From the NCBI GenBank assembly GCA_949297765.1, contig CASFTV010000028.1, forward strand, positions 1 through 41,224: 41,224 nt of DNA, written 5' to 3'. Positions 1-8,127 of the stretch are shown here, piece after piece; the stretch's first letter is position 1; each line of letters opens with the position of its first letter. The position numbers and the translations under genes are program-made. The notes beneath the pieces are model-generated. The model saw only the letters and a list, made by a program, of their open reading frames with translations, was not told the DNA's origin and did no database searches. The stretch comes from an uncultured bacterium (GTDB lineage Bacteria > Verrucomicrobiota > Lentisphaeria > Victivallales > UBA1829).

Positions 1-3000
1 AAGGTATAGCTGCCGGCATCCGCGAGTTCGAGAATCCGGAAATCCTTCGAGTCGCCGAATCCGACCCAGTTGTCGCCGAAGAGGGAGAGCGAAACCGTTT
101 CCGCGGGATCGGTCGGTGTTTCCGTGGCGATCGTGAGTTCCGGATCCAGATATGCCGCCAGTTCGGAATCGTCGGAGTTGCCGGCCCGGACGAACACCTC
201 GCCGTCGAGAGCGACATTATAGGCGGTTCCCGTTTTGTTGGTGGATTCCATTTCTATGAAATAGGGCGTGTCGGCATCCAGAAGAAGACCGAAAATGCCG
301 CGCTTCTCCTCTTTCGTCTTCGCATTCACGGAGATGCGCTTGACCAGCTTCAGTTTGTCGTTGACCAGCGTGTAGACGGAGAAGCGTGCGGCGGATTCCA
401 GTTCGGAGATCGTGAAATTATACCGTCCCGCCTGTTCAAACTGGAGAGCGCGCAGATCTTTTTTGTCTTCCGGGCCGACCCAGTTGGATTCTTCCGTTTG
501 ATTGCCGTCGTCGAGTTCGACGCTGAACAGATCCCGGGATTCCAGTGCTGCGCTGTCGCCCGGGATGAGAACAGCGAGTCCTTCGCCGGAGACGGTTTTC
601 TGCCAGGTGTCGTCGGAATCGGAGATTCCCGCCTGTTTCTGTTCCTCCGCGTCCGGGCTGGCGGAAATCTGGACATAATAGGTGTTGATCGTCGGGACCG
701 TCGATCCGGCGGAGGAGAAGGCGTTCCCCTGCACCAGAAGATAATAGGTTGCCTCCGCCTGTGTATGAAACGAAAGAGTCTGTTCCGTCCGGTAGTCGGA
801 AGAGGAGTACAGCAGATCGCCTCCGGCATTGTAGATGGAAAGAAGAATCCCGGAGAGGGCGGGATCGGCGGCTGCCATCGAAACCGTGATCTGAAGATCG
901 CTGGAAAGAGCGGTGGAAAAACAATAGTAGTCGCTGTCGTCCGCACCGTCCAGATTGCCGCCGCGGAGAGCTGTGCCGTTGCGGAACTCCAGTTCCCGGG
1001 CGTCCTGGAAGGTCTCCTGTTCGCCCAGAAAGAGCTTGTCAAACTGTTTCAGAGCCGCGAAGGAGCCGAGATACGCTCCCTCAATCATGTAATCCGAAAG
1101 ATAAAGCCGTCCGTCGGAGCGGAGTTCCGTCCGGGTTTTGGAGAGGCGGTTTACGGCGTCGCGCCGGTCGCTGCTGCCGGACCAGTAGTCGCTGTCGGAA
1201 TCGGAGTAATAAAGCCAGGTGGTCCCGTTTTCATCCACTTCGTAGCCCCAGCCGGTGATCGCATGCGCCAGACCAGCACTGGAATAGATCGCATACGCGA
1301 TGCCGTAACCGGCATCGAAATAGTCGGTCAGCGTATTCAGAAGCGTATCGGTTTCCGTCTCCTTGCTTGTGAAGAACATCACGTCGGTTCCATTCAGCTG
1401 CGGAAACAGATTTCCGCCTTCCGCGGGGACCGTGATCGTTCCGCTGTTTCCCTTTCCGCTGAAGAACCAGGAGAATGCGTCCGATTCCATGCCGCCTTCG
1501 TTTTTCCAGTAGTTGATGAAGTATTCAAACACCTCGTCCTCATTCCGGAAATGATACGGCGAATTCGCCGCCCAGCCGGTCCAGGTGAGGATGTTCGAGG
1601 ATGCGGCTCCCCAGCAGTAGAGAAGCTCCTCGGGAAGGTTCCGCTTTTCCGCATCGGCGAAGTAGATGCCGGAAACATCGTTGCCCGCGGCCGGATCGGG
1701 CGGGGTGTAGAGCTCCTCCAGAAAATCATGTCCCCAGAGTTCGGTGCTGATGACTCCGCCGTCCACCTCCACGGAGTCGGAAATCCGGAAGGTCTGTCCG
1801 GTGCTCCATTCTCCCCTGTTTCCGGCGGCGTCCAGTGCGCGGACCTGACAGATGTAGGTCCCCGGTGCGAGATCTTCAAGAAAGGCGCGGCACTCCTCTC
1901 CCTTCACGGAAATGAGCGTGGCGTTCTCAAGGGAAACGTTTTCCGGAGCATAGCGGATTTCAAAACCGGTCGTGCCGACGTTGTCCACTCCCTCGTCCCA
2001 GGAGACGGTCACGGCTCTTCCCGCATAGACATTGACGGAAACCTTGCGGAGCTGCAGCGGAGATTCCGTATCCGGTTCCGCGGGAATGGCTTCCACCCGC
2101 AGGACAAGTTCCTCCGCGTCGTTCCGTGCAAGGGTGTAGCGGATGCCGTTCCGGGCGAATGAGGAACGATCGGTCAGATTGAGCTCGAAGTAGATCTCCT
2201 GATCGTTGCTTCCGACAACCGTGATTGAGTCGGAGAAGTCTGCCGCATTTCCCGCCAGGCGGTACTCTCCCGTTGCAGGATGCTCCGGCGAAACGGAAAG
2301 ACGGAAGGCGGCTCCGTCGAAAAGCGTGATGTCGTCCACCAGAAGATACGGAACCGTTTCCGGAGAGATCCCGGTATGCAGAAATCCCGGTTCGATCAGA
2401 TTGAAATTCAGCACTCCGTTCACGGTGACAGTCCCTTCCGCATGAATCTGTCCGGAGATGCTTGTGATCCCTCCCAGCACCGCGCCCGCCTCCAGATTCA
2501 GCGTGGTCCCCACGGTGATGTTGACATTGTTGGCGGTCCCGGCGGACTGCACCGACATTACACCGTCCTTGATTTCCGTGTAGTTGGCGACCGCTCCCCG
2601 GGCGACCGTCATTTCTCCGAACACCGATGTGACATTGGCACGTCCCCCTTCCAGCACATTCTGCACACCGCCGCTCCGGACCGTCATATAACTTGCCTCT
2701 CCGCCCGATTCAATATTCTGCACCGCGCCGTCCAGCACGAATCCGCCGAACGCGATGTACCCCTCCAGCACATCCTGGCGGGTCGTGACCGAGTAGTTGA
2801 AGGAACTTTCCGGCGTGGAAAAAATCAGAGACCCGAGACTGGCGGTTTTCGCCTGCACGGTTGTTCCGAAGTCATAGCTGATGTCGGTTTCCTGTTCGAC
2901 GATCACATCGAACGCGCTTCCCCCGGTTTCGACGATCAGGGAACCTCCTTTCTCCACCCGGCTCCCGGTGACTGTCCCGCCGGAAAGCACCCGCTGTGTT

Positions 3001-3614
3001 CCGCCGGAAAGGAGGACGGCATCCCTGGAAACGCATCCGTCTCCGACCGTCTGCGTGTTCTCCGCCGCAATGCGGTAGTTTTCCGATTCGTTCGCCTTCA
3101 GAACGTTGACCATCTCTCCGTTCTGCTCCTGCAGAAGGGAACAGTTGAAGTCATATCCGAATGTCGAGCCGTCCTGAAGCAGCGGCGCTGTGACGGATGC
3201 TCCGGTCTCCAGAAACAGGCTTCCTCCGTTTTCCACGGTGATCTCCGTTGCGGTTCCCCCCGCGGAAAGACGCAGAAATCCCTGCTCCTCCACGGTGACC
3301 TCCGCCGCAGTTCCGCCTTCCTTCACGGCGACAATTCCGCTGCCGGAGACGGTGATGAAACAGGCATATCCCCCGTCGAGGATTTCGACCGTGCCTCCCC
3401 GGTTGCGGACTCCGTTGGCCGTCCCCCGGACGATCAGTTCCCGGATCGTTTCGTCCGGTTTCGATGCCTGGATGGAGGTGGAATTGGCGGTTCCTCCGGC
3501 GTTGACGATCAGAGATCCACCGCTTTCGATCACCGTCCGGTTTGCAATATCGCCGTCGTTCAGGGTCAGTTCATCAAAGAAGTACAGAATTTCATCATTG
3601 CAGGTCATTGCCAT
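1..3614 (-). CDS. AIDA-repeat surface protein with IdeS/Mac-like cysteine peptidase domain (C-terminus beyond the left edge)
   Basis: One open frame on the minus strand gives 1,204 codons with no stop before the window edge. The ATG at 3614 follows GGAG with 8-nt spacing. Residues about 1-430 are short repeats with SGG/EGG turns (for example SGGSLIVNAGG), as in AIDA-type passenger beta-helices. About 515-600 is a fibronectin type III-like domain. About 640-830 resembles IdeS/Mac (peptidase C66): LLYCWGAASSNIL holds the probable catalytic Cys667, HAITGWGYE holds His784, and YYSDSDSD holds Asp805/Asp807. The His-Asp spacing and the SDSD string agree with IdeS as I remember it. From about 900 onward are repeats like DNWVGFGDSKDF, reminiscent of PPC/calcium-type beta-sandwiches. 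No Sec signal peptide is visible, so the export route is unknown. The peptidase and AIDA calls are from motifs; the substrate is unknown. Confidence 0.8.
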   Translation of the reverse strand, partial: MAMTCNDEILYFFDELTLNDGDIANRTVIESGGSLIVNAGGTANSTSIQASKPDETIRELIVRGTANGVRNRGGTVEILDGGYACFITVSGSGIVAVKEGGTAAEVTVEEQGFLRLSAGGTATEITVENGGSLFLETGASVTAPLLQDGSTFGYDFNCSLLQEQNGEMVNVLKANESENYRIAAENTQTVGDGCVSRDAVLLSGGTQRVLSGGTVTGSRVEKGGSLIVETGGSAFDVIVEQETDISYDFGTTVQAKTASLGSLIFSTPESSFNYSVTTRQDVLEGYIAFGGFVLDGAVQNIESGGEASYMTVRSGGVQNVLEGGRANVTSVFGEMTVARGAVANYTEIKDGVMSVQSAGTANNVNITVGTTLNLEAGAVLGGITSISGQIHAEGTVTVNGVLNFNLIEPGFLHTGISPETVPYLLVDDITLFDGAAFRLSVSPEHPATGEYRLAGNAADFSDSITVVGSNDQEIYFELNLTDRSSFARNGIRYTLARNDAEELVLRVEAIPAEPDTESPLQLRKVSVNVYAGRAVTVSWDEGVDNVGTTGFEIRYAPENVSLENATLISVKGEECRAFLEDLAPGTYICQVRALDAAGNRGEWSTGQTFRISDSVEVDGGVISTELWGHDFLEELYTPPDPAAGNDVSGIYFADAEKRNLPEELLYCWGAASSNILTWTGWAANSPYHFRNEDEVFEYFINYWKNEGGMESDAFSWFFSGKGNSGTITVPAEGGNLFPQLNGTDVMFFTSKETETDTLLNTLTDYFDAGYGIAYAIYSSAGLAHAITGWGYEVDENGTTWLYYSDSDSDYWSGSSDRRDAVNRLSKTRTELRSDGRLYLSDYMIEGAYLGSFAALKQFDKLFLGEQETFQDARELEFRNGTALRGGNLDGADDSDYYCFSTALSSDLQITVSMAAADPALSGILLSIYNAGGDLLYSSSDYRTEQTLSFHTQAEATYYLLVQGNAFSSAGSTVPTINTYYVQISASPDAEEQKQAGISDSDDTWQKTVSGEGLAVLIPGDSAALESRDLFSVELDDGNQTEESNWVGPEDKKDLRALQFEQAGRYNFTISELESAARFSVYTLVNDKLKLVKRISVNAKTKEEKRGIFGLLLDADTPYFIEMESTNKTGTAYNVALDGEVFVRAGNSDDSELAAYLDPELTIATETPTDPAETVSLSLFGDNWVGFGDSKDFRILELADAGSYT

Positions 3615-3726
3615 TCCGTGTTCTCCAGTTCGTTCAGGGGGTTTCGACGGCTGCGTCAGAGTGCGGAATTTTTTCCGGATTTCCGGCGCGGCGGCGGTTG
3701 TTTCGTGTTTCTTTTCCGGATGCGGT

Positions 3727-3754
3727 ACAATACAGGCTCCCCGGGAAAATTCAA
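3727..3754 (-). promoter_or_regulatory. Putative sigma-70 promoter for the AIDA-repeat gene
   Basis: On the minus strand TTGAAT (3754-3749) and TATTGT (3732-3727) are separated by 16 nt. They lie about 110 nt upstream of the ATG at 3614, inside the divergent intergenic region 3615-3974. No other gene is seen in that region. Confidence 0.4.
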
Positions 3755-3919
3755 ATCCGCTTCCGGCCTTCCGGCTGAAAGTCCCGGAAAAGAGCCGGAT
3801 TCCGGATTTTCCGGAGCGGAGTTTTTCCTGTGGCCGATCTCTTTTTTCCGTGCGGCCGGAGGAGGGTGGCGCATTATCGCCGGATGAGGAGATGTTTCCC
3901 GGTTTTTTCTTTTTTCCGC

Positions 3920-3947
3920 TTGATTTTTCCCGCAGGAAGCATACTGT
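3920..3947 (+). promoter_or_regulatory. Putative sigma-70 promoter for the SGNH hydrolase gene
   Basis: TTGATT (3920-3925) and TACTGT (3942-3947) are spaced by 16 nt. The expected start of transcription, near 3954, leaves a short leader containing the GGAGGAG ribosome site. Confidence 0.4.
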
Positions 3948-3974
3948 AGCGGAAAAAGAGGAGGAGTGCTTTCC

Positions 3975-4664
3975 ATGAATAAACCTTCCTGTGTGCCGTA
4001 TCCGAAGTTTGAACAGGACTGCTATGACTGGGAGGAACGGTATCGGCTCTGCTGCGAACAGGTGAAAAAACGGCGGGCAGAGATTCTTTTCTACGGGGAT
4101 TCGATTACTCATTTCTGGGATTCGGCCGCGGGATCGCACTCGCATGGCGGAGAGGTCTGGGACCGGTTGTTTTCCACGCGGAACGTGTTGAATCTCGGGT
4201 TCGGCTGGGACCGTACCGCCAATGTGCTCTGGCGGCTGGAACATGGTCATTTTGAGCATCAGAAGCCGAAGGTGATCGTTCTGAACATCGGGACCAACAA
4301 TCTGGCGAAAACGGAGAACTATCCCGGGGATACCCCGGAGGATGCCGCGGACGGAATCCTGGCGGTCATTGACAAACTTCAGGAGCTGTCGCCGGAAAGC
4401 CGGATCGTTTCCATGGCGGTGTTCCCGCGCGGAAACCGCGGAGAGGAACTGGAGGAGAAGGTGGTTCGGATGAATTCCATCGTCACCGAACGCCTCCGGG
4501 GACGCAGAAATGTTCTCCGGCTCGACCTGACCGACCGTTTTCTGAATCCCGACGGGACTCAGAAAAAGGAGCTTTTCCGCGACGGCTGTCATCTGACTCC
4601 TGCCGGGTATGAAGTCTGGGGCGCGGCTCTGCTTCCGATTCTGGACCGGTATGCGGGAACATGA
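3975..4664 (+). CDS. SGNH/GDSL hydrolase, PAF-acetylhydrolase-like
   Basis: A 229-residue serine hydrolase, probably an esterase or carbohydrate deacylase. The SGNH blocks are visible: GDSIT with Ser43 as nucleophile, LGFGWDRT with the oxyanion glycine near 75-77, GTNN with Asn108, and DGCHLTPAGY with Asp203 and His206. No signal peptide is seen, so the protein should be cytoplasmic. The ATG at 3975 is preferred over the in-frame GTG at 3966, because GGAGGAG lies 8 nt before it. It is followed after 127 nt by a CE15-like esterase gene, with a terminator after that gene, so the two probably form one transcription unit acting on acylated or esterified sugars. The specific substrate cannot be read from the sequence. 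Confidence 0.85.
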   Translation: MNKPSCVPYPKFEQDCYDWEERYRLCCEQVKKRRAEILFYGDSITHFWDSAAGSHSHGGEVWDRLFSTRNVLNLGFGWDRTANVLWRLEHGHFEHQKPKVIVLNIGTNNLAKTENYPGDTPEDAADGILAVIDKLQELSPESRIVSMAVFPRGNRGEELEEKVVRMNSIVTERLRGRRNVLRLDLTDRFLNPDGTQKKELFRDGCHLTPAGYEVWGAALLPILDRYAGT

Positions 4665-4791
4665 GGATTCGTCCGCCGTTCCCTGTCACGGGCATGATGT
4701 TGATTGTACAGAAAAAGCATTCTCCGGAGAGCAGACGATCCGTTTTTTCGTGGATCGGCCTTGCGGACGGAGTCGAAAAAAGGAGTTTCGC

Positions 4792-6066
4792 ATGGATCGG
4801 TTTGTTCCAGACATTCGGCCGGATTACCGGGAGGCAAATTATGATGCGGGGAAAATCGCCCCGTACACGCTGGAGGATCCGCTCTGCTTTGCGGACGGGA
4901 CTCCGCTGAAGAGTCCTGACGAGTGGCCGCGCCGGAGAGCGGAAATCCTGGAGATTTTCGCAAAGGAAATGTACGGGCAGGAGCCGCCTCCGCCGGATGC
5001 GTTCGAGTATGAATTGATCGAGGAGAAGACGGGGATTCTGGCGGGCTTCGGCATACGCTCTCAGTACCGCATCTGGTTTCGGAAGGATAAAACCGGTCCG
5101 GCGATCGACTGGCTGCTGATCCGTCCCCGCTATACGAAGAAGAAAGTTCCGGTGATTCTTTTCCTGAATTTTCACGGCAGTCATCAGATGCTCCCGGATC
5201 CGGAGGTGGTGATCCCGGAAATGTGGACGCATGTTACGGAGGATCACCGGGTCTCAAGGGAACGCGGCGTGATGAACCGTCCCGACCGGAATTCGGTTCT
5301 GCCGATCGGACAGATTCTCTGCGCCGGATATGCGGTGATGAGCGCGTGTTACTGCCAGATTTCGCCGGATCCCTGTTCGGATGATCCCGCCAGACGGGGA
5401 GGGCAGGATGATTTCGCCTATACCGGAGTTTTCGACCTCTGGGGAAAACGAGAAAAGGACCGGCAGGATGACATCACTTCGCTCGGGGCATGGGCGTGGG
5501 CGCTCTCCCGCGGCCTGGATCTTGCCGGACGGATCCCGGAGATTGATGCGTCGAGGTGCGTGGTGACCGGCGTCTCGCGTCTGGGGAAGGCGGCTCTGCT
5601 TGCCGGTGCGCGGGACGAGCGGTTTGCCGTCTGTGTGCCGATTCAGTGCGGGGGCGGCGGCGCCACGCTCGCAAAGCGCGATTTCGGGGAGAACATCGCC
5701 ACGGAGATGAGCACCTTCCGCCACTGGTACTGCAAAGCCTATAAGAAGTATGAGCGCAATCCGGCGCGGACCCTGACGTTTGACCAGCATCTTCTTCTGG
5801 CGGCGCTGGCGCCGCGCAAACTGCTGATCGGCGGGTTCAACGATCCGTGGTTCGATACCGAAGGGGAATATCTTGCCTGCCGGGCCGCAAGTCCCGCATG
5901 GGAGTTCCTCGGGAAACCGGGGCTGCCCGGAAACGGATATCCGGAAAATTTCGACATCCGCGCGATCGGCCCATATCTCGGCTACTACCGCAGAGCCGAG
6001 GAACACGGAATGGCCGATTACGACTGGAGAAGACTCCTGAAATTCGCCGGTGAACAGGAACTCTGA
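4792..6066 (+). CDS. CE15-like glucuronoyl (or acetylxylan-type) esterase, alpha/beta hydrolase
   Basis: 424 residues. The nucleophile elbow TGVSRLGKAALLAG (Ser262) matches the G-x-S-R-x-G-K signature of carbohydrate esterase family 15. Also CE15-like are QCGGGG (about 285), FGENI followed by HWYC, FDQHLLLAALAPRKLLI, and a C-terminal EEHGMADYDW carrying the probable catalytic His405. CE15 enzymes cleave the ester between 4-O-methyl-glucuronate and lignin alcohols; related proteins may act on other sugar esters. The ATG at 4792 has AAGGAG about 6 nt upstream; the frame is open back to 4609, but that extension shows no ribosome site. No signal peptide is present, which is unusual for an enzyme acting on polymer, so it may process imported fragments. 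It is probably cotranscribed with the SGNH hydrolase gene upstream. Confidence 0.75.
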   Translation: MDRFVPDIRPDYREANYDAGKIAPYTLEDPLCFADGTPLKSPDEWPRRRAEILEIFAKEMYGQEPPPPDAFEYELIEEKTGILAGFGIRSQYRIWFRKDKTGPAIDWLLIRPRYTKKKVPVILFLNFHGSHQMLPDPEVVIPEMWTHVTEDHRVSRERGVMNRPDRNSVLPIGQILCAGYAVMSACYCQISPDPCSDDPARRGGQDDFAYTGVFDLWGKREKDRQDDITSLGAWAWALSRGLDLAGRIPEIDASRCVVTGVSRLGKAALLAGARDERFAVCVPIQCGGGGATLAKRDFGENIATEMSTFRHWYCKAYKKYERNPARTLTFDQHLLLAALAPRKLLIGGFNDPWFDTEGEYLACRAASPAWEFLGKPGLPGNGYPENFDIRAIGPYLGYYRRAEEHGMADYDWRRLLKFAGEQEL

Positions 6067-6144
6067 AGGAAAACGCGCCGGCAGAATTCCTCTCTGTTCC
6101 GGAACATCCGTTCCCTCGGATTCTGCGTCCGTTCCATTTCTTTT

Positions 6145-6187
6145 CCGGTTCCGGAATCCCACGCGGAATCGGAAAATCGCTTTTTTT
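6145..6187 (+). terminator. Probable rho-independent terminator after the esterase pair
   Basis: CCGGTTCCG (6145-6153) pairs with CGGAATCGG (6164-6172) through 9 positions, one of them G-T, around a 10-nt loop. A run of seven T follows at 6181-6187, with an 8-nt gap that weakens the call. Confidence 0.5.
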
Positions 6188-6199
6188 GCAGATCCGGGG

Positions 6200-6228
6200 T
6201 TGACAAAAACGCCCTTTTGTTGTATAAT
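6200..6228 (+). promoter_or_regulatory. Consensus sigma-70 promoter of the GntR-pseudopilin-hydrolase operon
   Basis: TTGACA (6200-6205), a 17-nt spacer and TATAAT (6223-6228) match the sigma-70 consensus perfectly. Start of transcription is expected at about 6235. Such a strong promoter suggests control by repression. Confidence 0.85.
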
Positions 6229-6230
6229 TA

Positions 6231-6254
6231 AAAACAGACCATATGGTATGTTTT
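6231..6254. promoter_or_regulatory. 24-bp palindromic operator overlapping the transcription start
   Basis: A perfect inner palindrome ACCATATGGT (6238-6247) is flanked by AAAACA (6231-6236) and TGTTTT (6249-6254). The arms are complementary except for one pair (6237/6248). It sits just downstream of the -10 box, where a bound repressor would block initiation. The gene 16 nt further on encodes a GntR/AraR-type regulator, so autoregulation released by a sugar is the likely logic (inference). Confidence 0.7.
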
Positions 6255-6270
6255 AAGTTGGAGAATGTTC

Positions 6271-7362
6271 ATGGGGCAGAGACGCAGCAATCAGCCGCGG
6301 ACGGTGACAGAGGCGAAGATCCGGGATTTGATCCGGGAGCGGCTTTCGGAAGGGCAGACGACGTTTCCGTCGGAGCGGGACCTTGCCGTCCGGACGGGCG
6401 GGTCGCGGTGTGTGATCCGTGAAGTTCTGGAGGATCTGGAGCGGAAGAACCTGCTTTCACGGACGGCGAACGGGCGGATGATCAATCCCGGGACGAACCG
6501 GATTCCGGTTCTGTTTGTTGCGCGCGGACGGAATATGATCGACAATCCGGCATGGGCGCGCCTCTGGCTGGCGTTTCTCAACCGGACGAAAGGAACGCCC
6601 CTAGCTCCGGAACTGCAGCTGATGCGGTACTGGCCGGAAGAGATCGAAGAGGATCTCAGGGAACTCGCCCGGAAACAGGCGAAGTACATCATTCTGACCG
6701 GCAACCGCGATCTGGAACCGCAGATCGGGCGGTGGGTGGAAGATCGTGAAAAAGTGGTGATTTTTACGGACGAGGCCTATCTGGAATACGGACTTCCCGT
6801 CATTGCCCTGGACAATGCCAAAGTCGGGGAGCTGGCAGCGGAAGAGCTGTATCGGAACGGCTTTCGCTCACCGGCGCTTCTGACGCCGGACTTTTCCGAT
6901 CACTGCTATCCGCCGTATCAGAAACGAATCGAAGGCTTCGCCCGGAAATGCGCGGAACGGAATCTGGATTTTCAGATGGAACGGGATGTATTCAGCGTTT
7001 TTCATCAGAAAGGAATGCTTCAGAACTATATCCGCCAGACAATGAAAATCGCAGAGGAGAAGCGCTACGATTCGCTGTTTCTGACGACCGACGATCAGCT
7101 GCCCCTGGTTCTGGAGGTCTTTCATGATCAGATGCGGTACATTCCCGGAGAACTGGGCATGATCTCCCTCAATGCCCAGAACAAAGCACAGACCGGCAAT
7201 ACCCGTGTAACCGCCGTTTCCAGCGCAACAAGCGAAATTGCGGCGCATCTGGCTGAAGTTGTCGAAGCTCATTCGGAAGGAAACATTTCCCAAATTCCGA
7301 ATATCATCATTTCACCAACCATTCATGCAGGAGAAACCTTATGTCTCAGAAAGAAACACTGA
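6271..7362 (+). CDS. GntR-family regulator with LacI-type ligand-binding domain (AraR-like)
   Basis: 363 residues. The N-terminal 70 or so form a GntR winged helix-turn-helix ([40 protein letters not shown]). From about residue 80 to the end is a periplasmic-binding-protein fold of the LacI/GalR type; [21 protein letters not shown] is the typical helix after the domain crossover. This AraR-like architecture binds a sugar and then leaves its operator. The ATG at 6271 is chosen over that at 6265 because GGAG at 6260-6263 is 7 nt from it but only 1 nt from the other. It is the first gene of an operon with a pseudopilin-like protein and a secreted hydrolase, which it presumably controls together with itself through the palindrome at 6231-6254. 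The ligand is not predictable. Confidence 0.85.
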   Translation: MGQRRSNQPRTVTEAKIRDLIRERLSEGQTTFPSERDLAVRTGGSRCVIREVLEDLERKNLLSRTANGRMINPGTNRIPVLFVARGRNMIDNPAWARLWLAFLNRTKGTPLAPELQLMRYWPEEIEEDLRELARKQAKYIILTGNRDLEPQIGRWVEDREKVVIFTDEAYLEYGLPVIALDNAKVGELAAEELYRNGFRSPALLTPDFSDHCYPPYQKRIEGFARKCAERNLDFQMERDVFSVFHQKGMLQNYIRQTMKIAEEKRYDSLFLTTDDQLPLVLEVFHDQMRYIPGELGMISLNAQNKAQTGNTRVTAVSSATSEIAAHLAEVVEAHSEGNISQIPNIIISPTIHAGETLCLRKKH

Positions 7363-8093
7363 AAGAGAGCCGTTATTTCACGCTTATAGAACTTATTATT
7401 GTTATTGCAATTATTGCCATTCTTGCAGCTTTTCTTCTTCCTGCTCTGAATGCGGCACGGGAGAAAGCCCGCTCGGCGCAATGTCTGAACAATCTGAAAC
7501 AGTGCGGGACCCTTGCGGCCGCCTATGCAGACTATTACAACGGGAACCTGACCATGCTTCACTCAGGGGTCACATGGAGCCGGAATCTGTATGACACGCT
7601 TTCGCTTTCCGGTTCCCCGGCATTCTTCACCTGTCCGAAAAACACAAATCTGAAGAAATGGGCCAGAAGCAACACCTACTCCACCTACGGGACATTCTGC
7701 ACGAGCGGAGATGCGAAATTCGCCAACTTTGCGAATTCCGGGAAAACGCCGTATGTCCGTTTCGACAATGAAGGAGAATACCTTGTTTATATTTCGTATC
7801 CGAAAGCGAAAATGCCCTCGGTCTCACCGTTTCTGTTTGACAGCTGCAAAGAAACGGGAGCATTCTGGATTGAAACACAGGTTGCCAACCGGGGAGATGG
7901 TGATTATGCCTACGCAACGCTTCTTCACACCAACCAGATCAGCGCCGCATATCTGGACGGACACGCGGCCTCCAAAAAAACATATGGTTTTCTTTCCGAC
8001 TGTTATGCGGCATACTTGAATTTCATGAGCTATAACAGCGGCCTCGCATTCCGCAATCAGTGGATGACGGTTCTTCCGGATATCAAACTTTAA
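7341..8093 (+). CDS. Pseudopilin-like protein with prepilin N-terminus and H-X9-DG motif (DUF1559-like)
   Basis: 250 residues. The N-terminus has a type IV prepilin/pseudopilin segment: a short leader, then [19 protein letters not shown] with Glu at position +5 of the mature form. It lacks the usual Gly at -1; here the residues before FTLIE are [19 protein letters not shown] follows, as in DUF1559-type proteins of Planctomycetes and Lentisphaerae. Near the C-terminus is [12 protein letters not shown], the H-X9-DG signature. The protein should sit in the inner membrane by its N-terminal helix with the body outside. It starts 22 nt inside the regulator gene, and GGAG precedes the ATG, so translation is coupled. 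A secreted hydrolase gene follows 34 nt later. The role of this family is not settled; capture or export of glycans or enzymes is a guess. Confidence 0.88.
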   Translation: MSQKETLKESRYFTLIELIIVIAIIAILAAFLLPALNAAREKARSAQCLNNLKQCGTLAAAYADYYNGNLTMLHSGVTWSRNLYDTLSLSGSPAFFTCPKNTNLKKWARSNTYSTYGTFCTSGDAKFANFANSGKTPYVRFDNEGEYLVYISYPKAKMPSVSPFLFDSCKETGAFWIETQVANRGDGDYAYATLLHTNQISAAYLDGHAASKKTYGFLSDCYAAYLNFMSYNSGLAFRNQWMTVLPDIKL

Positions 8094-8127
8094 CCACCCT
8101 GAGTATAGCACAAAGGAATATCATACA

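Noticed and set aside
498-3887. Long plus-strand frames of 554 and 535 codons opposite the AIDA-repeat gene
   Set aside because: Their translations have no recognisable domain, while the minus strand gives continuous AIDA, FN3 and IdeS-like sequence. They are antisense shadows.
4609-4791. N-terminal extension of the CE15-like esterase
   Set aside because: The extra residues show no family similarity and no ribosome site, while AAGGAG precedes the ATG at 4792.
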